Below, in pieces: positions 51,184 through 63,723 of a stretch of 64,000 nt of DNA. This DNA comes from Calonectria ilicicola (taxonomy: Eukaryota > Ascomycota > Sordariomycetes > Hypocreales > Nectriaceae). Location: contig CP085834.1 in NCBI GenBank assembly GCA_020809705.1, positions 2,232,001-2,296,000 on the forward strand, written 5' to 3'. The first letter of the stretch is position 1, and every line of letters starts with the position of its first letter. Below the pieces are notes generated by a model that was not told where the DNA came from, made no database searches, and worked only from the letters and a program-made list of their open reading frames with translations. The translations under genes were made by a program, and so were the position numbers.

Positions 51184-53533
51184 TTATCGTTGTTCGTTTA
51201 GTGCTTTTGATATGGCGCGATGAGCTAGCCGTATCAACTCCGTCACAAAATCATTGACCGTCCTTATATGTTCGAGTTCGTAAAAGGTGAGTTTTCGAAC
51301 TGGAATCTTATTTATGATTTGGATTGCTGATCGAAGAAGATTTAGATCGTATTGGACTTGTGAGTCAAGAGGTTTCTTTAAGATATTCAGAAAGATCGTC
51401 ATAACAGCTGTCGGGGGGTAAAAGACAATCACCCTTTCTAATGTTAATAATGATAAATTATCATAGCACACAAAATCCAACACAGCGTCATGCAGAGAAA
51501 GGGAAAGTATAAAGATGGCACTTACCAGAATGCCCCCCCATCCAGTCTATCAACTGCAGCTTCTAAGTAGACAAGCGTTGAACGACTAGCCTCTAGTGAA
51601 AGTGACATACTTGAACGGACTCCTAAGTTCCAGTTGTATTTATCCGGTGAAGCATCTTCATCTTGCACTATAGAACACCTTTCACTTGCTGTGTGAATAG
51701 CTGTTACAAGGTGGTGATACTCCAAATGCAATTTAGCATGGCGCATGTACCCTGGAAGTTTCTTCCTCTGTAGATCAAGAGTACTGCCTGTTGAGACAGA
51801 AAGCGAAGGTCTAAATTCGGGGGGGACCTTTAGTCGCCAGGTTTCTAGTTCATCGTCCAATTCACGGATGCAGCGAATAATTTCAGCATCAGGTTTGTTC
51901 TGAGATTGCACTGAATAAAGCAATCGATAAGTCTTCTCCTTGATGAAGCATAAATCCACATCGCTTGGGAGGTGAGGTGTGAGTTCATCATGCCCAAAGG
52001 CCCCTGGGCTGAGAGCTTCATCTAAATCTAGTAGATAGCGGTAGCAACTCGCATAGTCTTTAGGAATTGATAGATCACAGTATTCACTAGAAATAAGTGG
52101 TGGCTGGGTTGCCCGCAGCATGATGTCTTTGTCCGAGATATAGCATAACCAAAACAGCATGCGGAGGTGATAGATTTCCCGGTCCACTTTGGTCATTGCT
52201 TCGTTAGATGATATTGTAGGTGTGCAATTGTGTCCTCCAAGGACAAGTACAATGCGGCAGGCTACCGCGTGCAATGTGTTAGCGGTCTGCAAATGACCTG
52301 AAACTGTCTGATACATGTGCTGAGTAGATATTAGACGTGGTTTTCCAAAGTCAGCCAAGATAAGAATAGCACTCTTACCAGCATGAAGGCGGTTTGAACA
52401 GTCACGATGTTGGCATCTTCAAGAGTGTCGGATAGCAATCGATTCCCCAGAATCGCACAGTAGTCGCTGTTGATACTCTGGGGATGTTCTTCGTCTTTTA
52501 AAAAGAGGTGTGCAATTGAAAGGAAGGCGAGTATGCATGCTTTAGCACTTATATGATTCGCAGGAGGCAGTCCAGCGTATTGCTGGTATGCCAATGCCAC
52601 GGTATCATCGAAGAGGAATTTATCGATAACGGGGAATAAAAGGCTGAAGGCGGAGCTAAAGAAGGCAGCCGCAACTTGAACAACCACGGTTTTATCAGGC
52701 AATTTGTAAAAGCTTGTTGATTCTATTGGGATGCTCGGCCAAATCCGAGTGGACGGGATTCTGTGAAATTTTAGAAAAGATACATCCTCACCAACCTGTG
52801 CTGACAGCCATCTCTCTCCTGCATCAGAGAGAATTGGCAGTTCATTGTGACAGCTGATTTGTCCTAAATGATAACCACCACAATGGATATGACCAAAAGA
52901 GCCACCAATATTTGATTGACTGTGATTAGTCATGATAATATTGTATTGCGTTGAATGAAGAATAGATATTTCATCTATGGCAGTCGGTCCTTCAGTTCTT
53001 GCATTTGAGCAGGAACTTGAGGTGTAGCTGGAAGCCGTTGACGCATGCGAAGATATACTATCTTCTTGATTTGGAGTTTGCTTCATCGAACTGGTATCAA
53101 TTTGTATCCGGCTTTCATATTGCATGAGGCCTGCATCTGGTTCGTGCCTGAGGAGAGCGATCATCGCGAATATGTTAGATAATTGTGAAATACTATCAGG
53201 CAGAGGTTTGTTTTTATGGGTATAACATTCACCATGGTGCGCTTACCTGTTTCTAGACCTCTTTTTCCGTCTTCGTACTCTATCAAATGTGCAGCTAAGT
53301 TTATGATGCTTGCACCAATCACAAGGAATGCTCGGGTCAGCCGAATCACATTGGATCTATTTATGGATAAGCGTATTTTCGGGGGCTAGCCAAAGAGCCA
53401 AAACGAATGCAGTTGAAAGCCATAGAGCTCACGTAGAATTGAAAATTGAAACGTAGAAACATTAACAATCATGAAATGGCTGTATCCATACCTTTCGTGA
53501 GTAACAAGAATCACAAGCACGCTTCTGAACCAT
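51184..53533 (-). CDS. Zn2Cys6 transcription factor with fungal-specific activation domain
   Basis: Exons 53533-53492, 53356-53247, 53147-52379, 52319-51526 and 51433-51184 give 654 aa. The cluster is split by the first intron: MVQKRACDSCYSRK / IQCDSADPSIPCDWCKHHKL then SCTF, followed by a basic run (RRRKKRSR). The activation/middle domain contains LLFPVIDKFLFDD, ACILAFLSIAHLFL, MYQTVSGHLQTANTLHAVA, EIYHLRMLFWLCYISDKDI and SIPKDYASCYRYL. The C-terminus ends VIVFYPPTAVMTIFLNILKK, a segment common near the end of this class. The last intron uses a less usual acceptor (GAAAG|G), which I accept because it alone keeps phase. Its targets are unknown. Neighbours are the SMP-30-like gene (convergent) and the unassigned 226-aa gene. 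Confidence 0.85.
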
Positions 53534-54184
53534 GACTTGGAATTTGGAAATATGACAAAGAGACACTGGAAAGAATCTCCGTGGCTGGATACAAAACTGC
53601 GAATGCAACGTTGTGTTGTGTGGAGTGCAGTATCGCGGTATGCCGACAAATAGAAACGATGGCGTCAACAAAAGTCTGGGTCAGGCAAAGTAAAAATATA
53701 ACGACTGGTTTCTGCGCGCACAGATCCTCAGTATTATCCGCTGACAAAGCGGCGATTGAGGGGCGAAATGGGTTAGCTTCTTAAAACTTGGTTCAATACC
53801 CTTGCAAATCTTAAACTATCAAGGACAAAGCCACACTGCGTATTTTTGCCAAGAAATCAAAAGTCTACTGTACATGCATTGAAGTGGATAAACCCGATCT
53901 TCAAAACATGCGTCAGCAAATTCTGTCAATCATTGGTGCAAACGCCGAGATTGGGGTCAGCCACGTTCCCAATACCAATCTCAGACTTGATTCCCAGCCA
54001 CTTTTTGAAAGAACAGTGGGTGGGATTTCCCAGAGAAAACTAAATCCCCGATCTACCCCTCTCTGGATACAACATATATGCATGAGATGCGCGAAGCATA
54101 TTTATATTCTAGTCTATTATGTTTCACCTCTAGATCGAATTCTAAAAACTGTCGAAACTCGCAATTCATAGTACCCCAGCGAAC
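53534..54184. other. Intergenic, no gene seen
   Basis: The upstream region of the regulator and the 3' flank of the 226-aa gene. Short frames only. Confidence 0.45.
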
Positions 54185-54920
54185 CTAGTCTTCCTCAAGG
54201 GTGAGGACATTGTGAGTGTCGTGAACATAGGTCACGTCATCATTAAGCTTATTGAAATCGACCTCGGTGGTGGGGCCAATCATAGTTAAATCGAAGAGTG
54301 TATGTGACTGGAAGCTACCAATGGCAATGTAGTAAACATTGGTCGGCTGTATTCGGTAGGTAGAATTGGGTTCAAGGCAGAACGCGGAGACGGGGGTGGG
54401 GCCCCTTGAGGAAGTACCACAAAGACCAATCATGTATTTACCTCGTTATGAGTTAGTTCATATGCCAAAAGTCAATTCTTGTAGTCATAGACTCACCTTT
54501 CTCAGCCTGCTTAGCATCGAAATCGCCAGTGCGGACCTCGAATGCGCTAGGGTGTGAGGAGTTGGGAAGGGCCTCCTTGGAGAACTGGGGAACATCATCT
54601 TCTACAACGAACTCCAAAGTCGTACCGGGAACAGCCACACCAGAGGCCGTTTTAGTACCCAGCGTCACCTCCTTGTTGTCGCCAATATTCATTGACGCAT
54701 TGTGGGTGGGCTTTCCATCAGAGCTTCCAACAAAGGCAGAGTAGCGGTTGCTCATCTTGAAGCGAATGCTGTTACGTTCGAGAACATTCCCAGTCGCAAA
54801 TACGGTGCCCCAAATTTTGCCCTGGACGCCTCCCGTGACTTCGGGAACCTTGTTGAACAGCGCATACTTGCACTGCTTGCCAGAGTGATTATATATAGTG
54901 ATACAGTATGTGTTAGACAT
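54185..54920 (-). CDS. Unassigned 226-aa fungal protein, probably beta-rich
   Basis: Exons 54920-54497 and 54441-54185, with a 55-nt GTGAGT..GAG intron, join EKG to KYMIGLCG in phase. I do not recognise the family. The N-terminus MSNTYCITIYNHSGKQCKY has no signal peptide. The sequence alternates polar and hydrophobic residues with many Gly/Asn turns (IWGTVFATGNVLERNSIRF, SAFVGSSDGKPTH, VTLGTKTASGVAVPGTTLEF, YRIQPTNVYYIAIGS), suggesting a beta-sandwich. Four cysteines are spread over the chain. The acidic C-terminus ends LTLEED. It resembles in style small cytosolic lectin- or cytolysin-like fungal proteins, but I see no diagnostic motif, so no function is given. A TATA-like ATACCTGA region and CT-rich leader precede it at about 54.96-55.05 kb. 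Confidence 0.75.
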
Positions 54921-57900
54921 TTTGGCGGATTAATTGGGGTTTGAGGAAGAAGATTGAAAGAGAATTGAATGTGTTAGTTTGGAGATGCTTGTGTGAGAGC
55001 TGGTGAGATGGGACTCAGAATCAGAGCGCAGACTGCGCTCTTTATACCTGATTTAGAGACCCAACCGATACTACGATCGTGCATTCCACCCTGCGTGTTC
55101 CGTTTCAATCTACTCTCTTGCGCCACTCTGTGCAACGACCCTCATGTTTGCCACAACGTGGATGGTTATTAAGCGCTTGGACTCTCCTTGGCATCATACA
55201 TGGCGCCAATCTATAACCCAGCCATGCCGCTTTCTCCTCAATACAGCTTGCTCGATGGGAGTCTCGAACGCAGCCGTCACACTATCAACTCCGCTCAGCT
55301 TGCCTCCCCCTCAGTCACTAATCCCAACAAAGCGAAATCCACTTATCTCAATATGAAACTTTCTTTCGCAGCCAGTTACTAAACAATAATTAAGCTAGAT
55401 CTGGTACTACACAGCCACTCAAGGATGAATCTATTCGATCTTGGCCGAACTTGTTCCTTTACAGCGCTCACGGAAACATGGCGCGTGGTTCGGTGAATTG
55501 ATTAGCTATCTGAGTTCATTTCTGCACACTTAAAGCAATAGTTGATGCGGGGCCCGTTGTGGCTGAGTTACAGGTCAACGCTTCTGCCAACTACGGTTGA
55601 GTGGGGTAGATTGATGCTATGCTGCTGCACTTCAAGCCGCACAAAGAAGCGCAAACACGTCAAGATAGGAACTTTAAGGCTTTGCATGATGCTAAGAATG
55701 TTCAAAACTGTGCATGCCTTTCTAAATGCTCACGATCGCGGCGTCCTTCCTCACAGCCCATCAGGTGTCGCTTCAAGCAACACAGACCATTGGTCTCCTT
55801 GTCTCTAGTGGCAGAACCCATTAGCCTCCACGGCAATGTGGCTAGAACAAGAGTATTCCTCGTGAGAGGATGAAAAACTGATCCCTGTTGCAGAAGGAAC
55901 TTCGGCTTGCTTTAGTTCAACCATCCCAATCCCGATCAGTAAATTCAGCTACGCTAGAGAGCGCCACAAATACAGGGCTGGCTGTGATTGCCGCAAAGTG
56001 CTTACGCGCTCTTTGGTAGTGTGCGTCGCTCCTGTCCGTGAATTCTTGCTTACCATCCTTGACATAATGCCACCTTCAACCTCACCCCGACCAAGTCCCT
56101 GATGTACTCCAGGGCCAGCTCTACCTCCCAGTAATAGTTGAAATGAACTTCTACAGCATTACTGTCTATAACAATTCTCCTGCACCTATATCGTACGGTG
56201 TATTTGCTGAAGTGCCTAAGATCTCCTCACTCAAGATTACGACCCAAATCATCGCAAACGGACGAATCGTCCCCAGTGACTAAGGCCAGGCTGCGTTCAT
56301 TTTGTCGAAAGGTCTGTATACTACATGTGGCGTGTACTACATCGAGTCCAACCCCATTGTTAAGAATCCAAAATGCAAGTCACCTCAATACAGGTACAGA
56401 TGTGATTATTTAAAGGGAGGCAGTTGGGAAACACAGCTCAGGCTGCTGAAACATTGCAGACTCTTGAGATTGTCTATGCGAATAAAGCCCTATCATTCTC
56501 CAGCACGCCCGTAATTCCAGACGGTAATGAAGGATGTTTTGCGATACAGGTCAAAAACAACTTCAGGGTTCAAGAGGCGGATCAAATTAAGATGCCTTGA
56601 CCCAGTTATTTAACTATTCATACCAGGGGCATTAGGTGCTCGTGATCTATTCATAATATTCATAAAGTTGCCTGATATGGCGGTTCAGACAAGTTCGTGG
56701 TCAGATTCTGCTCATCTCTCCACATATCCCCGTCAACTCATTCCACAAGAAGAACTCATCATAACCGACTGTTGGGCGAAAGCTATCTTCACTATCCGAA
56801 TCCTTTCTTGCCATGATGAGACGAAGAGTTGGAATGCTGAGGTTTTTGAGAATGTCTGTGCAACGGTAGGTCACCATCAACATGGCGGCTTGGAAATAGG
56901 ACAGCTGGCAGCTGATACTCGCCGCTATTGGAGGAGAATCAAATAGAGAGCTTCAGGTTTTTGGGGCTATTGGATCATTCAGATCAACTGGAAAGCATAC
57001 ATTGGAGCCTAATATACTTAGGCGTCAATTTTCCATCGCCATTACCCAATGGACGTTTAGCACCATTGACTTGTGTCTTGGCAAAACAAATATTGAGGCT
57101 TGAGATGGCTGAACGTGACTAGCTGGAAACCGACAGGTCCCAATCGGGTAAAGCCAATTACAAACCATGTGTCGCTACAATCAAATAGAATTAGTGCTTC
57201 CACCAAGATGTGAGAACATGCATACGGCAAGTTGAGGATGTGTGGCACTAGCTGATTCACTAAACTGTTTGCTCTCAACAGATTCTCAGCTTGTAACTAG
57301 CCAGGTGGCTTGTTTCGTGCCCTTTTTCGAATCCGACGGCCAGGTAATTTATCGGAGTCATCGTCAAATTAAGTAAGAGTCATGATTTTCTAGGAAAGAG
57401 ACCCGCCCAACAATTCTTTGCATGACGGTATGTCTACACGCCATAAGAAGCCTTAGTGGCATCGCAATATTCGGGCTTTCACCCCCTCAATACACTTCTA
57501 ACGCGGTCCATCTAACCGGCACGATACGACACAGGTCGCGATTCCAAAAGATCACTAACGCAAACCTGTTCTGGTGCCTTAGCTAGAGATTTTTTGCGTC
57601 AGCTTACTCGAGTTTAAAACACCAATTAGAACATCGCCACTTTCACGCATGCTTCCTCTTATGTACCCAGCCATTATTACATCATTTTCCTCCAGTCTCT
57701 GCTTTCTTGTCCGCCAAGTTAGCTAAACTTTCGAACATCATCCATCGCATTGTAGAACGCAAATTATATAGAAATGGCACTTTTTAAAAGTTCCAGCGGT
57801 CGCGTTAGTGGTATAATTCGGGCACTTGAATGTGGCAAAAGCGCTGAGATGGATGGGATGATGCATCGAACTATCGCTTTTGTCAATTTCTTGAAACAAC

Positions 57901-57971
57901 TTCCCTCTTCAGTAACTGGACAGTGATATCTTTATTTTTATTGAAAAGTTTAGTAAAACGTCTAAACTTAT
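54921..57971. other. Gene-free 3-kb region
   Basis: Only short frames occur (for example plus 55542-55808 and plus 56668-56946, 92 aa), with no family signature. No repeat or RNA gene was recognised. Confidence 0.45.
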
Positions 57972-59255
57972 TTAATTCATTTGTATACAATATCTATGAA
58001 GTGATCCAGCTTTATCAATGCGACATTTTTTGAAATTAGGAAAATAATCAGTCCGAAGCTGTTTTTTCAAACTCTTGACAGCTTTGTAGAAGTTTGGCTT
58101 TACTCCCTTAATCTCCACAACCTCAATAGATGGTGGAAGCATGTCAGCTAACTTGGCCTGGCACAAACGCTCATCATTTTGTTCAATGCCTATACTTGCT
58201 TCAGTCAACACCAAGGTCTTCAACCCGACAAAATCCTTAAAGTTTGGGACGATGTCACCATCGATCGATACCACATTATCCTTTAAGCTTTCTATTTCAA
58301 CCGCAATGTGTTGCAGCGTTGCTCTCCAAGGTCTAAGCTCTTCAGCCAGTTCTTTGAGAGTGGTGATCTCACCCGATTCCAAGTAAAGAATCTTGTTGAA
58401 GCCGCCAACGTATTGAAAAGAAAATGCAGCCACATTTGGACATGCAAAGATAAGGCTCTGTAGGTCCCATTTCGGAACCATGACATTGATGAGTTTTAGT
58501 GACTTCAGATTTTCAAACTCTATTCCCAAATCAATATCAGTACACGAGTGAAGTTCGAGCTGTTCAAGATTCACTGCTCCAGCCAAGATGTCATAAGCTT
58601 GTGACATGGAAAAACCTGCGCTTGAATCGCAATTGATAAGGCTCAATTTCTTCAACGACGGGAAAGACGCAGTTGGAGGCATAAATTTCCCATATTCGAT
58701 ATCTTCTGACAGTTGCAATGATAGCCTTTCCAATCCAGGGACGCGGCTCAGGATATGATCCACAATAAATGATAGATGAAGTTCATGCTCATCCATATTC
58801 ATCTCAATTTCACCCAGCTCGTCGGTTCGAAGTGGCTCCCAGCCCTCCGGAAGCTCAACGCCGAGAGATTCAGCGATGTCATTGATGACAGCGTTGTGTT
58901 CAATTTGCATGTCCATGTTCATATTGATGACGATGTCTTTGGTTTTAGAAGCCAAATCAGGCCTTTTGGAAATCGTGCGAAGGAAAAATAACGCATTAGG
59001 CGGGAAGGAGCCACATTCCATCATGGCATGGTATAGGATGGAGTTTGCGATCTGGTAAAGTCGTTTCGAGGTCAAACACAGCCTTGCTAAGTCGCGAGTT
59101 CGCATGCAGCAAGCTCTCCACATAACAAGAGGTTTTCGCCAGCCATCTCCTGGAACGGAGCAAACTGCTGTTGGATCTTTGTTGCAGTGAAAGCAAAAAT
59201 ATTTGCAAATTTCATGAATTATCTCATCCGGAAGACGATCGAAAAGAGACGTCAT
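57972..59255 (-). CDS. F-box / leucine-rich-repeat-like protein
   Basis: 427 aa, single exon, ATG at 59255. The N-terminus FDRLPDEIIHEICKYF is an F-box core, extended by LARLCLTSKRLYQIANSILY. The remainder shows irregular leucine-rich repeats: FPSLKKLSLINCD, AVNLEQLELHSCTDIDL, FENLKSLKLINVMV and FVGLKTLVLTEASI. Known family role: the F-box binds Skp1 in an SCF ubiquitin ligase while the repeats select a substrate for ubiquitination. Fungal genomes carry many fast-evolving members of this type, and no specific substrate can be named. A short Cys/His cluster (KYFCFHCNKDPTAVC) interrupts the F-box region, which is unusual. It stands alone between large gene-free regions. Confidence 0.82.
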   Translation of the reverse strand: MTSLFDRLPDEIIHEICKYFCFHCNKDPTAVCSVPGDGWRKPLVMWRACCMRTRDLARLCLTSKRLYQIANSILYHAMMECGSFPPNALFFLRTISKRPDLASKTKDIVINMNMDMQIEHNAVINDIAESLGVELPEGWEPLRTDELGEIEMNMDEHELHLSFIVDHILSRVPGLERLSLQLSEDIEYGKFMPPTASFPSLKKLSLINCDSSAGFSMSQAYDILAGAVNLEQLELHSCTDIDLGIEFENLKSLKLINVMVPKWDLQSLIFACPNVAAFSFQYVGGFNKILYLESGEITTLKELAEELRPWRATLQHIAVEIESLKDNVVSIDGDIVPNFKDFVGLKTLVLTEASIGIEQNDERLCQAKLADMLPPSIEVVEIKGVKPNFYKAVKSLKKQLRTDYFPNFKKCRIDKAGSLHRYCIQMN

Positions 59256-61252
59256 GGTTGTAGATGTGGGCGATATGTTCTTCTCAAAAGCATAAGATAT
59301 TCCAAGTGAGAGGCAAATTTGCGCAACACTGACAATCTAAGCGCTGCGTTCTTAGACCAAGCTGTTGTCTATGTTGGGGTCGGAGAATCCGGAATAATCG
59401 TAACGGTCAATACGACACCACTGATTCTCCGTGTTCTGTTCTGGTGTTTTGAGTTCTCTTGTCGTCACTAGAGTGGATCTGAAGATGTCAGACTTCCGAA
59501 GTGGGCTTTTTGTTTCGGAAACACGTGATCAGTAGAAATAACCATTCACAGCATCCGAAACTGAGACCCAATTACGTCACGTCACGCAAAGCGCTTCCAG
59601 TGCGACAAGTATGACGACAGACTTCAACCAGACATGACTAGCTATGGTAATTTGGCATGTATGCCATGACTGACAATTCAATACAGCTACATGAAGCCTT
59701 TTTAAACTAGGGGCTGACTAAATAGTGCCCATACGCGTATTTATTTATTTAATATCACTATTAGATCCAACCAACTCAACCAAAACAATAAACTTATTAA
59801 ACGATGCTGAGGGGGTGCTATGCAGTCAAAAATCCCGAATAGATTTAAAAATAAAAGATCAAAATAAAAAACGATGGACAAGATATACTATATAGTCAAG
59901 ACGGTGGACGGCAAAATTTAGGGCGGGGTGTATACCGTTATCATGTTGGCTGTAACAAGACTGCTTGATTTGAACCGATGTCCCACCAGCCAGTCCTCGC
60001 CAGAACTAACCTCTCGACTGCATAATGCCCATTTAAAAAAGAAAAACCGAACCAATGGCAATTGGATCCGAAGTTTCGGTGAGCCTTGCCGAGTATCCGA
60101 ACCGAGGGTTTTCTTGGACTTGATGGGGCGAGTCCAGGGTGGCTAGCCCAGAGCACACCTGAGTGTTTGGGATTGTGAACGCTGACTGTGTGGTGCCAAA
60201 GTTAGTGGGGGATGTTCGGTATAAGGTGAAAAGCTCAACGCAACAAAAATCGTCAGTGCTCGCCAATGAATCCACTTGGCGTGGTTAGCGCGTGCCCGGC
60301 AAATGGGGCATGGATCCATCTGAAGAGGGTCTTGAAATTGACCAGGCACAGTATGTTGTGTGTGTGCCATTGTCCCTCTTACGAAACCATTTATTTCAGA
60401 CTAAATGACCATTGTTGTCTTGTTCATTAGTCAAAAGACAGGAGACCCGACCCTCAATAATTACATCTATTTGCAAGGAGATCTCCAAATTGTGATTCGA
60501 AAATACTCTCCTAAGATAGCTACATATCCTATAGCCTTAAATACATCCGCCATGAACAAGTACTTAGATAACAAATATGCTGAGTCTCGTGATTATACTT
60601 CAACCATCAAATTCGCATGCGGCACTTATCCGCGGCCCGGCCAAGTTTAGTAGTCTCATGCACGCGGCCAACGGACAATTGAAGTTAATAAAATCTCCGG
60701 CCCGTCCATGTTTTTGCAGTGGTGGAGCATCGCTGGTCCTATTGATTGGCGGAACGGACGACTCTGGTTTCCTGCCGAGCGCCGAGCACCTTATCTTGCC
60801 GGCTTTGCACCTTGCATCTGGTTGTTATTCCCTACAGGCATTTAGGGACATGATCTTCGCTCCTGGTACGAAAATAACAGGGATCCTGTGGCAGCCCCAA
60901 GCACGTCTGCGCGCGTCAAGATGATTCTGGCTCGTCTCAGTCGTCCACTCGGCCCACATGAGACCCAGTTCCCACACTCCACGCATAACTCATGTCTTTT
61001 TATCATGAAGCGTCACGTGTCACCCACTTCATATTATTCAGCGGAGATCTAAGTCAACGGTAGCGAAACGCGAGATCTTGACTTAATGGCGCTTTTAGAT
61101 GGCAAACAAGAACCCGAGGCCGATAGGTCTCCCAGCTATTCGAATATCATATATATAGGCTTGTCCGGCTCCAGTGTAGTCAGCAACAAATCACCACAGT
61201 TTCTTTTTATTCTCTTTTAAATAACCATTTGGACTTATAAGATCTGACTATA
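59256..61252. other. Gene-free 2-kb region upstream of P450
   Basis: Short frames without family resemblance. A TATA-like run (CATATATATAGG) at about 61148 and a CT-rich leader at 61200-61220 precede the P450 ATG. Confidence 0.45.
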
Positions 61253-63016
61253 ATGTTAGCGGATCTTAATCTTACGCTGCCTAAATTAGGCTTGCTTGCA
61301 GCCCTGCCTGTCCTTTATTGGATTGGCTGGGTTGTATATACACGCCTTTTTCATCCCTTGAGCAATATCCCCGGGCCGTTCATGGCGTCAATTTCGAGAC
61401 TCTGGTATCTGGGTAAAATTTGGTCTGAGGATGTCGAGAAGGATCAGAGAGCTCTCCACGCCAAACTTGGCCCGCTCATCAGAATCGCTCCCGACGAAGT
61501 CTCTTGCTCCGAGTATGTAGAGAAAATATGCTCGAACGATTTTCAATTTTTGGACCATGATTGTTGACCAGAACTACAGCCCTGAAGCTTTTGCCCAAAT
61601 CTACCGCTTCTCCAACGCCCTGGACAAGTCAGAGTTCTACAAGCCTTACAACACGACTGGTTTCAGCCCCCACGGCGATGTTTTCTCGTGCAAGAGCGAC
61701 AAGAAACATGGCCAGAGGCGAAGAATCACCAGCAGCGTCTACTCGATGAGCAATGTGGCAAAGTCGGAAGAGTACATCGACTCTTGCAGTGATCTCCTAG
61801 CGGAACGGTTGGGTCAATTCGCGGATTCTGGCAAGGCTTGCGATCTTGGAGAATGGTTGCACTGGTGAGAATTTATCCTGTCTTGTGGATTTCTGTGCTC
61901 GAAGCTAACAGGTGTCTTGCACTTAGGTACACATTTGACATCATTGGTGAACTGTTTTATGGTCGCGCATTTGGCTTCGTTGACGAAGGCAAGGATCAGA
62001 ATGACTGGATCAAATCTCTGGATAAGATGATTCCCTTTGTGTGCTTGATGGGTGTTGCTCCACCGGTGCTACGTCCTCTGATCGGCGTGGGCTGTATGCT
62101 TACATCTGCTGGCAAGGAAATCGCCAAGGGAGTGTAAGTTGATTCACGGGTGAACTAGGAGGGTTAGCTGACATGTTGCCACACAGCAAAAACATTGGCG
62201 AGTCATCCGCGCGCCTCATGCAAGATGCCTACGAGTCTCGTCTAGAGGCTCCCCGAACAGACATGGCCCAGCAAGTCTTCACGGTCTATGAGAAGAATGG
62301 CGAAAAGTTTGACTACCGCTGGGGCGATGTCGAGCAGGAATCGTACGGAGCCTTGTTTGCCGGCAGTGACACCACAGCCATTGCCTTCCGTTCTCTATTT
62401 TACCATCTGATGCACAACCCCGAATCCTACCGCCGACTGGAGGCCGAAATTGACCAGGCTGTCAAGGATGGCCGTCTTAGCATGCCCTGCACTTACAAGG
62501 AGGCCAGTCAGCTGCCATACTTGGGTGCATGTGTCAAGGAAGCCCTTCGAATTCACCCCGGTGCACAACTCTGTAGGTTCCTCCACGTCACTAAGCAGTC
62601 ACAAGTTAATTAACCTTTTTCAACCCATAGCTCTCCCCCGTACTGTCCCTCCAGAGGGCATGACCATCAGCGGCCAATTCATCCCTGGGGGCTTCGTCGT
62701 CGGCATCAACGCAGCCGTGCTGCACTTTGACAAGAAGGTCTTTGGCCAGGATGCGGAAAGTTTCAACCCCGACAGATGGATGGACCAGGCGCGAGCCAAT
62801 TACATGGACAAGTACATGATGGCCTTTGGCGGCGGCACCCGAACCTGCCTCGGCAAGAACATCGCCCTGATTGAGCTTCACAAGCTCACGCCGCAGCTGG
62901 TGTGGAACTTTAGGTTCGATTTCTTCGACAAAGCCAAGACCAAGTGGCACACCAGGAACACCTTCTTTGCGAGACAGGAGGGTGTAGTTGTTTCTGTCAA
63001 GCGAAGAAACACCTAA
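61253..63016 (+). CDS. Cytochrome P450 monooxygenase
   Basis: Exons 61253-61512, 61580-61864, 61927-62133, 62187-62572 and 62631-63016 give 507 aa, normal for fungal microsomal P450s. The N-terminal anchor LLAALPVLYWIGWVVYTRLF is followed by the Pro-rich hinge HPLSNIPGPF. The I-helix oxygen-binding motif is GALFAGSDTTAIAFR, the K-helix ExxR is CVKEALRIHPG, the region after it reads FNPDRWM, and the heme loop is FGGGTRTCLGKNIALIE with the ligand Cys. The overall pattern (FHPLSNIPGPF, RIAPDEVSCSDPEA, WYTFDIIGELFYG) is that of the CYP families around pisatin demethylase and trichothecene-type oxygenases. It sits in the ER membrane and needs a P450 reductase. The substrate is unknown. No biosynthetic backbone enzyme lies beside it. 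Confidence 0.92.
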
Positions 63017-63723
63017 TGAGATTTATATTAAACTGTAGAATACAAAGGATGGATATAAAATAGAATGCCAGATGGAAAGGATTTCATTGAAAATGACAAA
63101 GGCCAATGTGACATCATTATAATGAGATAGTTTCTGAGGTATGCAGTGAGGAACTCACACAACATAAACCGAAAGAATGCGGGTACATTTGCACAATCAC
63201 TCTTGTCATCCGTCAAAGTAAGACAAATTCCGCGCATTCACAAAGCCAATCAAAACTTGTCACTTATGCAACAAAAAACGAGCAAAAAGCTCGCGCACGA
63301 AACACACCAAGACATTCGGACCAAACAGGGCAAGATACATGGGCATCTTTCGACTCCACTGCATCGGTCCCTGCCCGCAACACACTCCATTCTTCCAGAT
63401 GGAATGTAGAATCACCACCACGCCTCATTCCCCTTACTATAAAAGTTACTACGTAAATATGGTAGACTAATTACAGGGGCTCTCATCTCCTTTCATGAGA
63501 CTATGAGCTAGCTGAATGGTTAGCGCAGCCACGCCACAATAGCAGAGAGTTTAACTGCCCTTAAAGCCCCCCCTGTCGATCAATGCTAGCTTCGTGGAAA
63601 CCTAATTCTCTTCCAGTCAGTTCTTAATTCAGGAGCTCAATGTGACGGGACCTGTCCCCCCTCATTCTTACATTTCTCCTTCTTCTTCCTTTTCAAATCT
63701 AGCTATCAATCAATTTTGCCACA
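63017..63723. other. Intergenic, no gene seen
   Basis: The 3' flank of the P450 and the upstream region of the secreted protein. The last 80 bp are CT-rich (CTCCTTCTTCTTCC), as often seen before highly expressed fungal genes. Confidence 0.5.

Noticed and set aside
56668..56946. 92-aa open frame in the 55-58 kb gap
   Set aside because: No family resemblance or intron-linked exons.
63511..63533. A-box-like sequence (AGCTGAATGGTTAGCGC) suggesting a tRNA 5' half
   Set aside because: No T-arm or B box in the expected distance, and the bases that should form the anticodon and acceptor stems do not pair.
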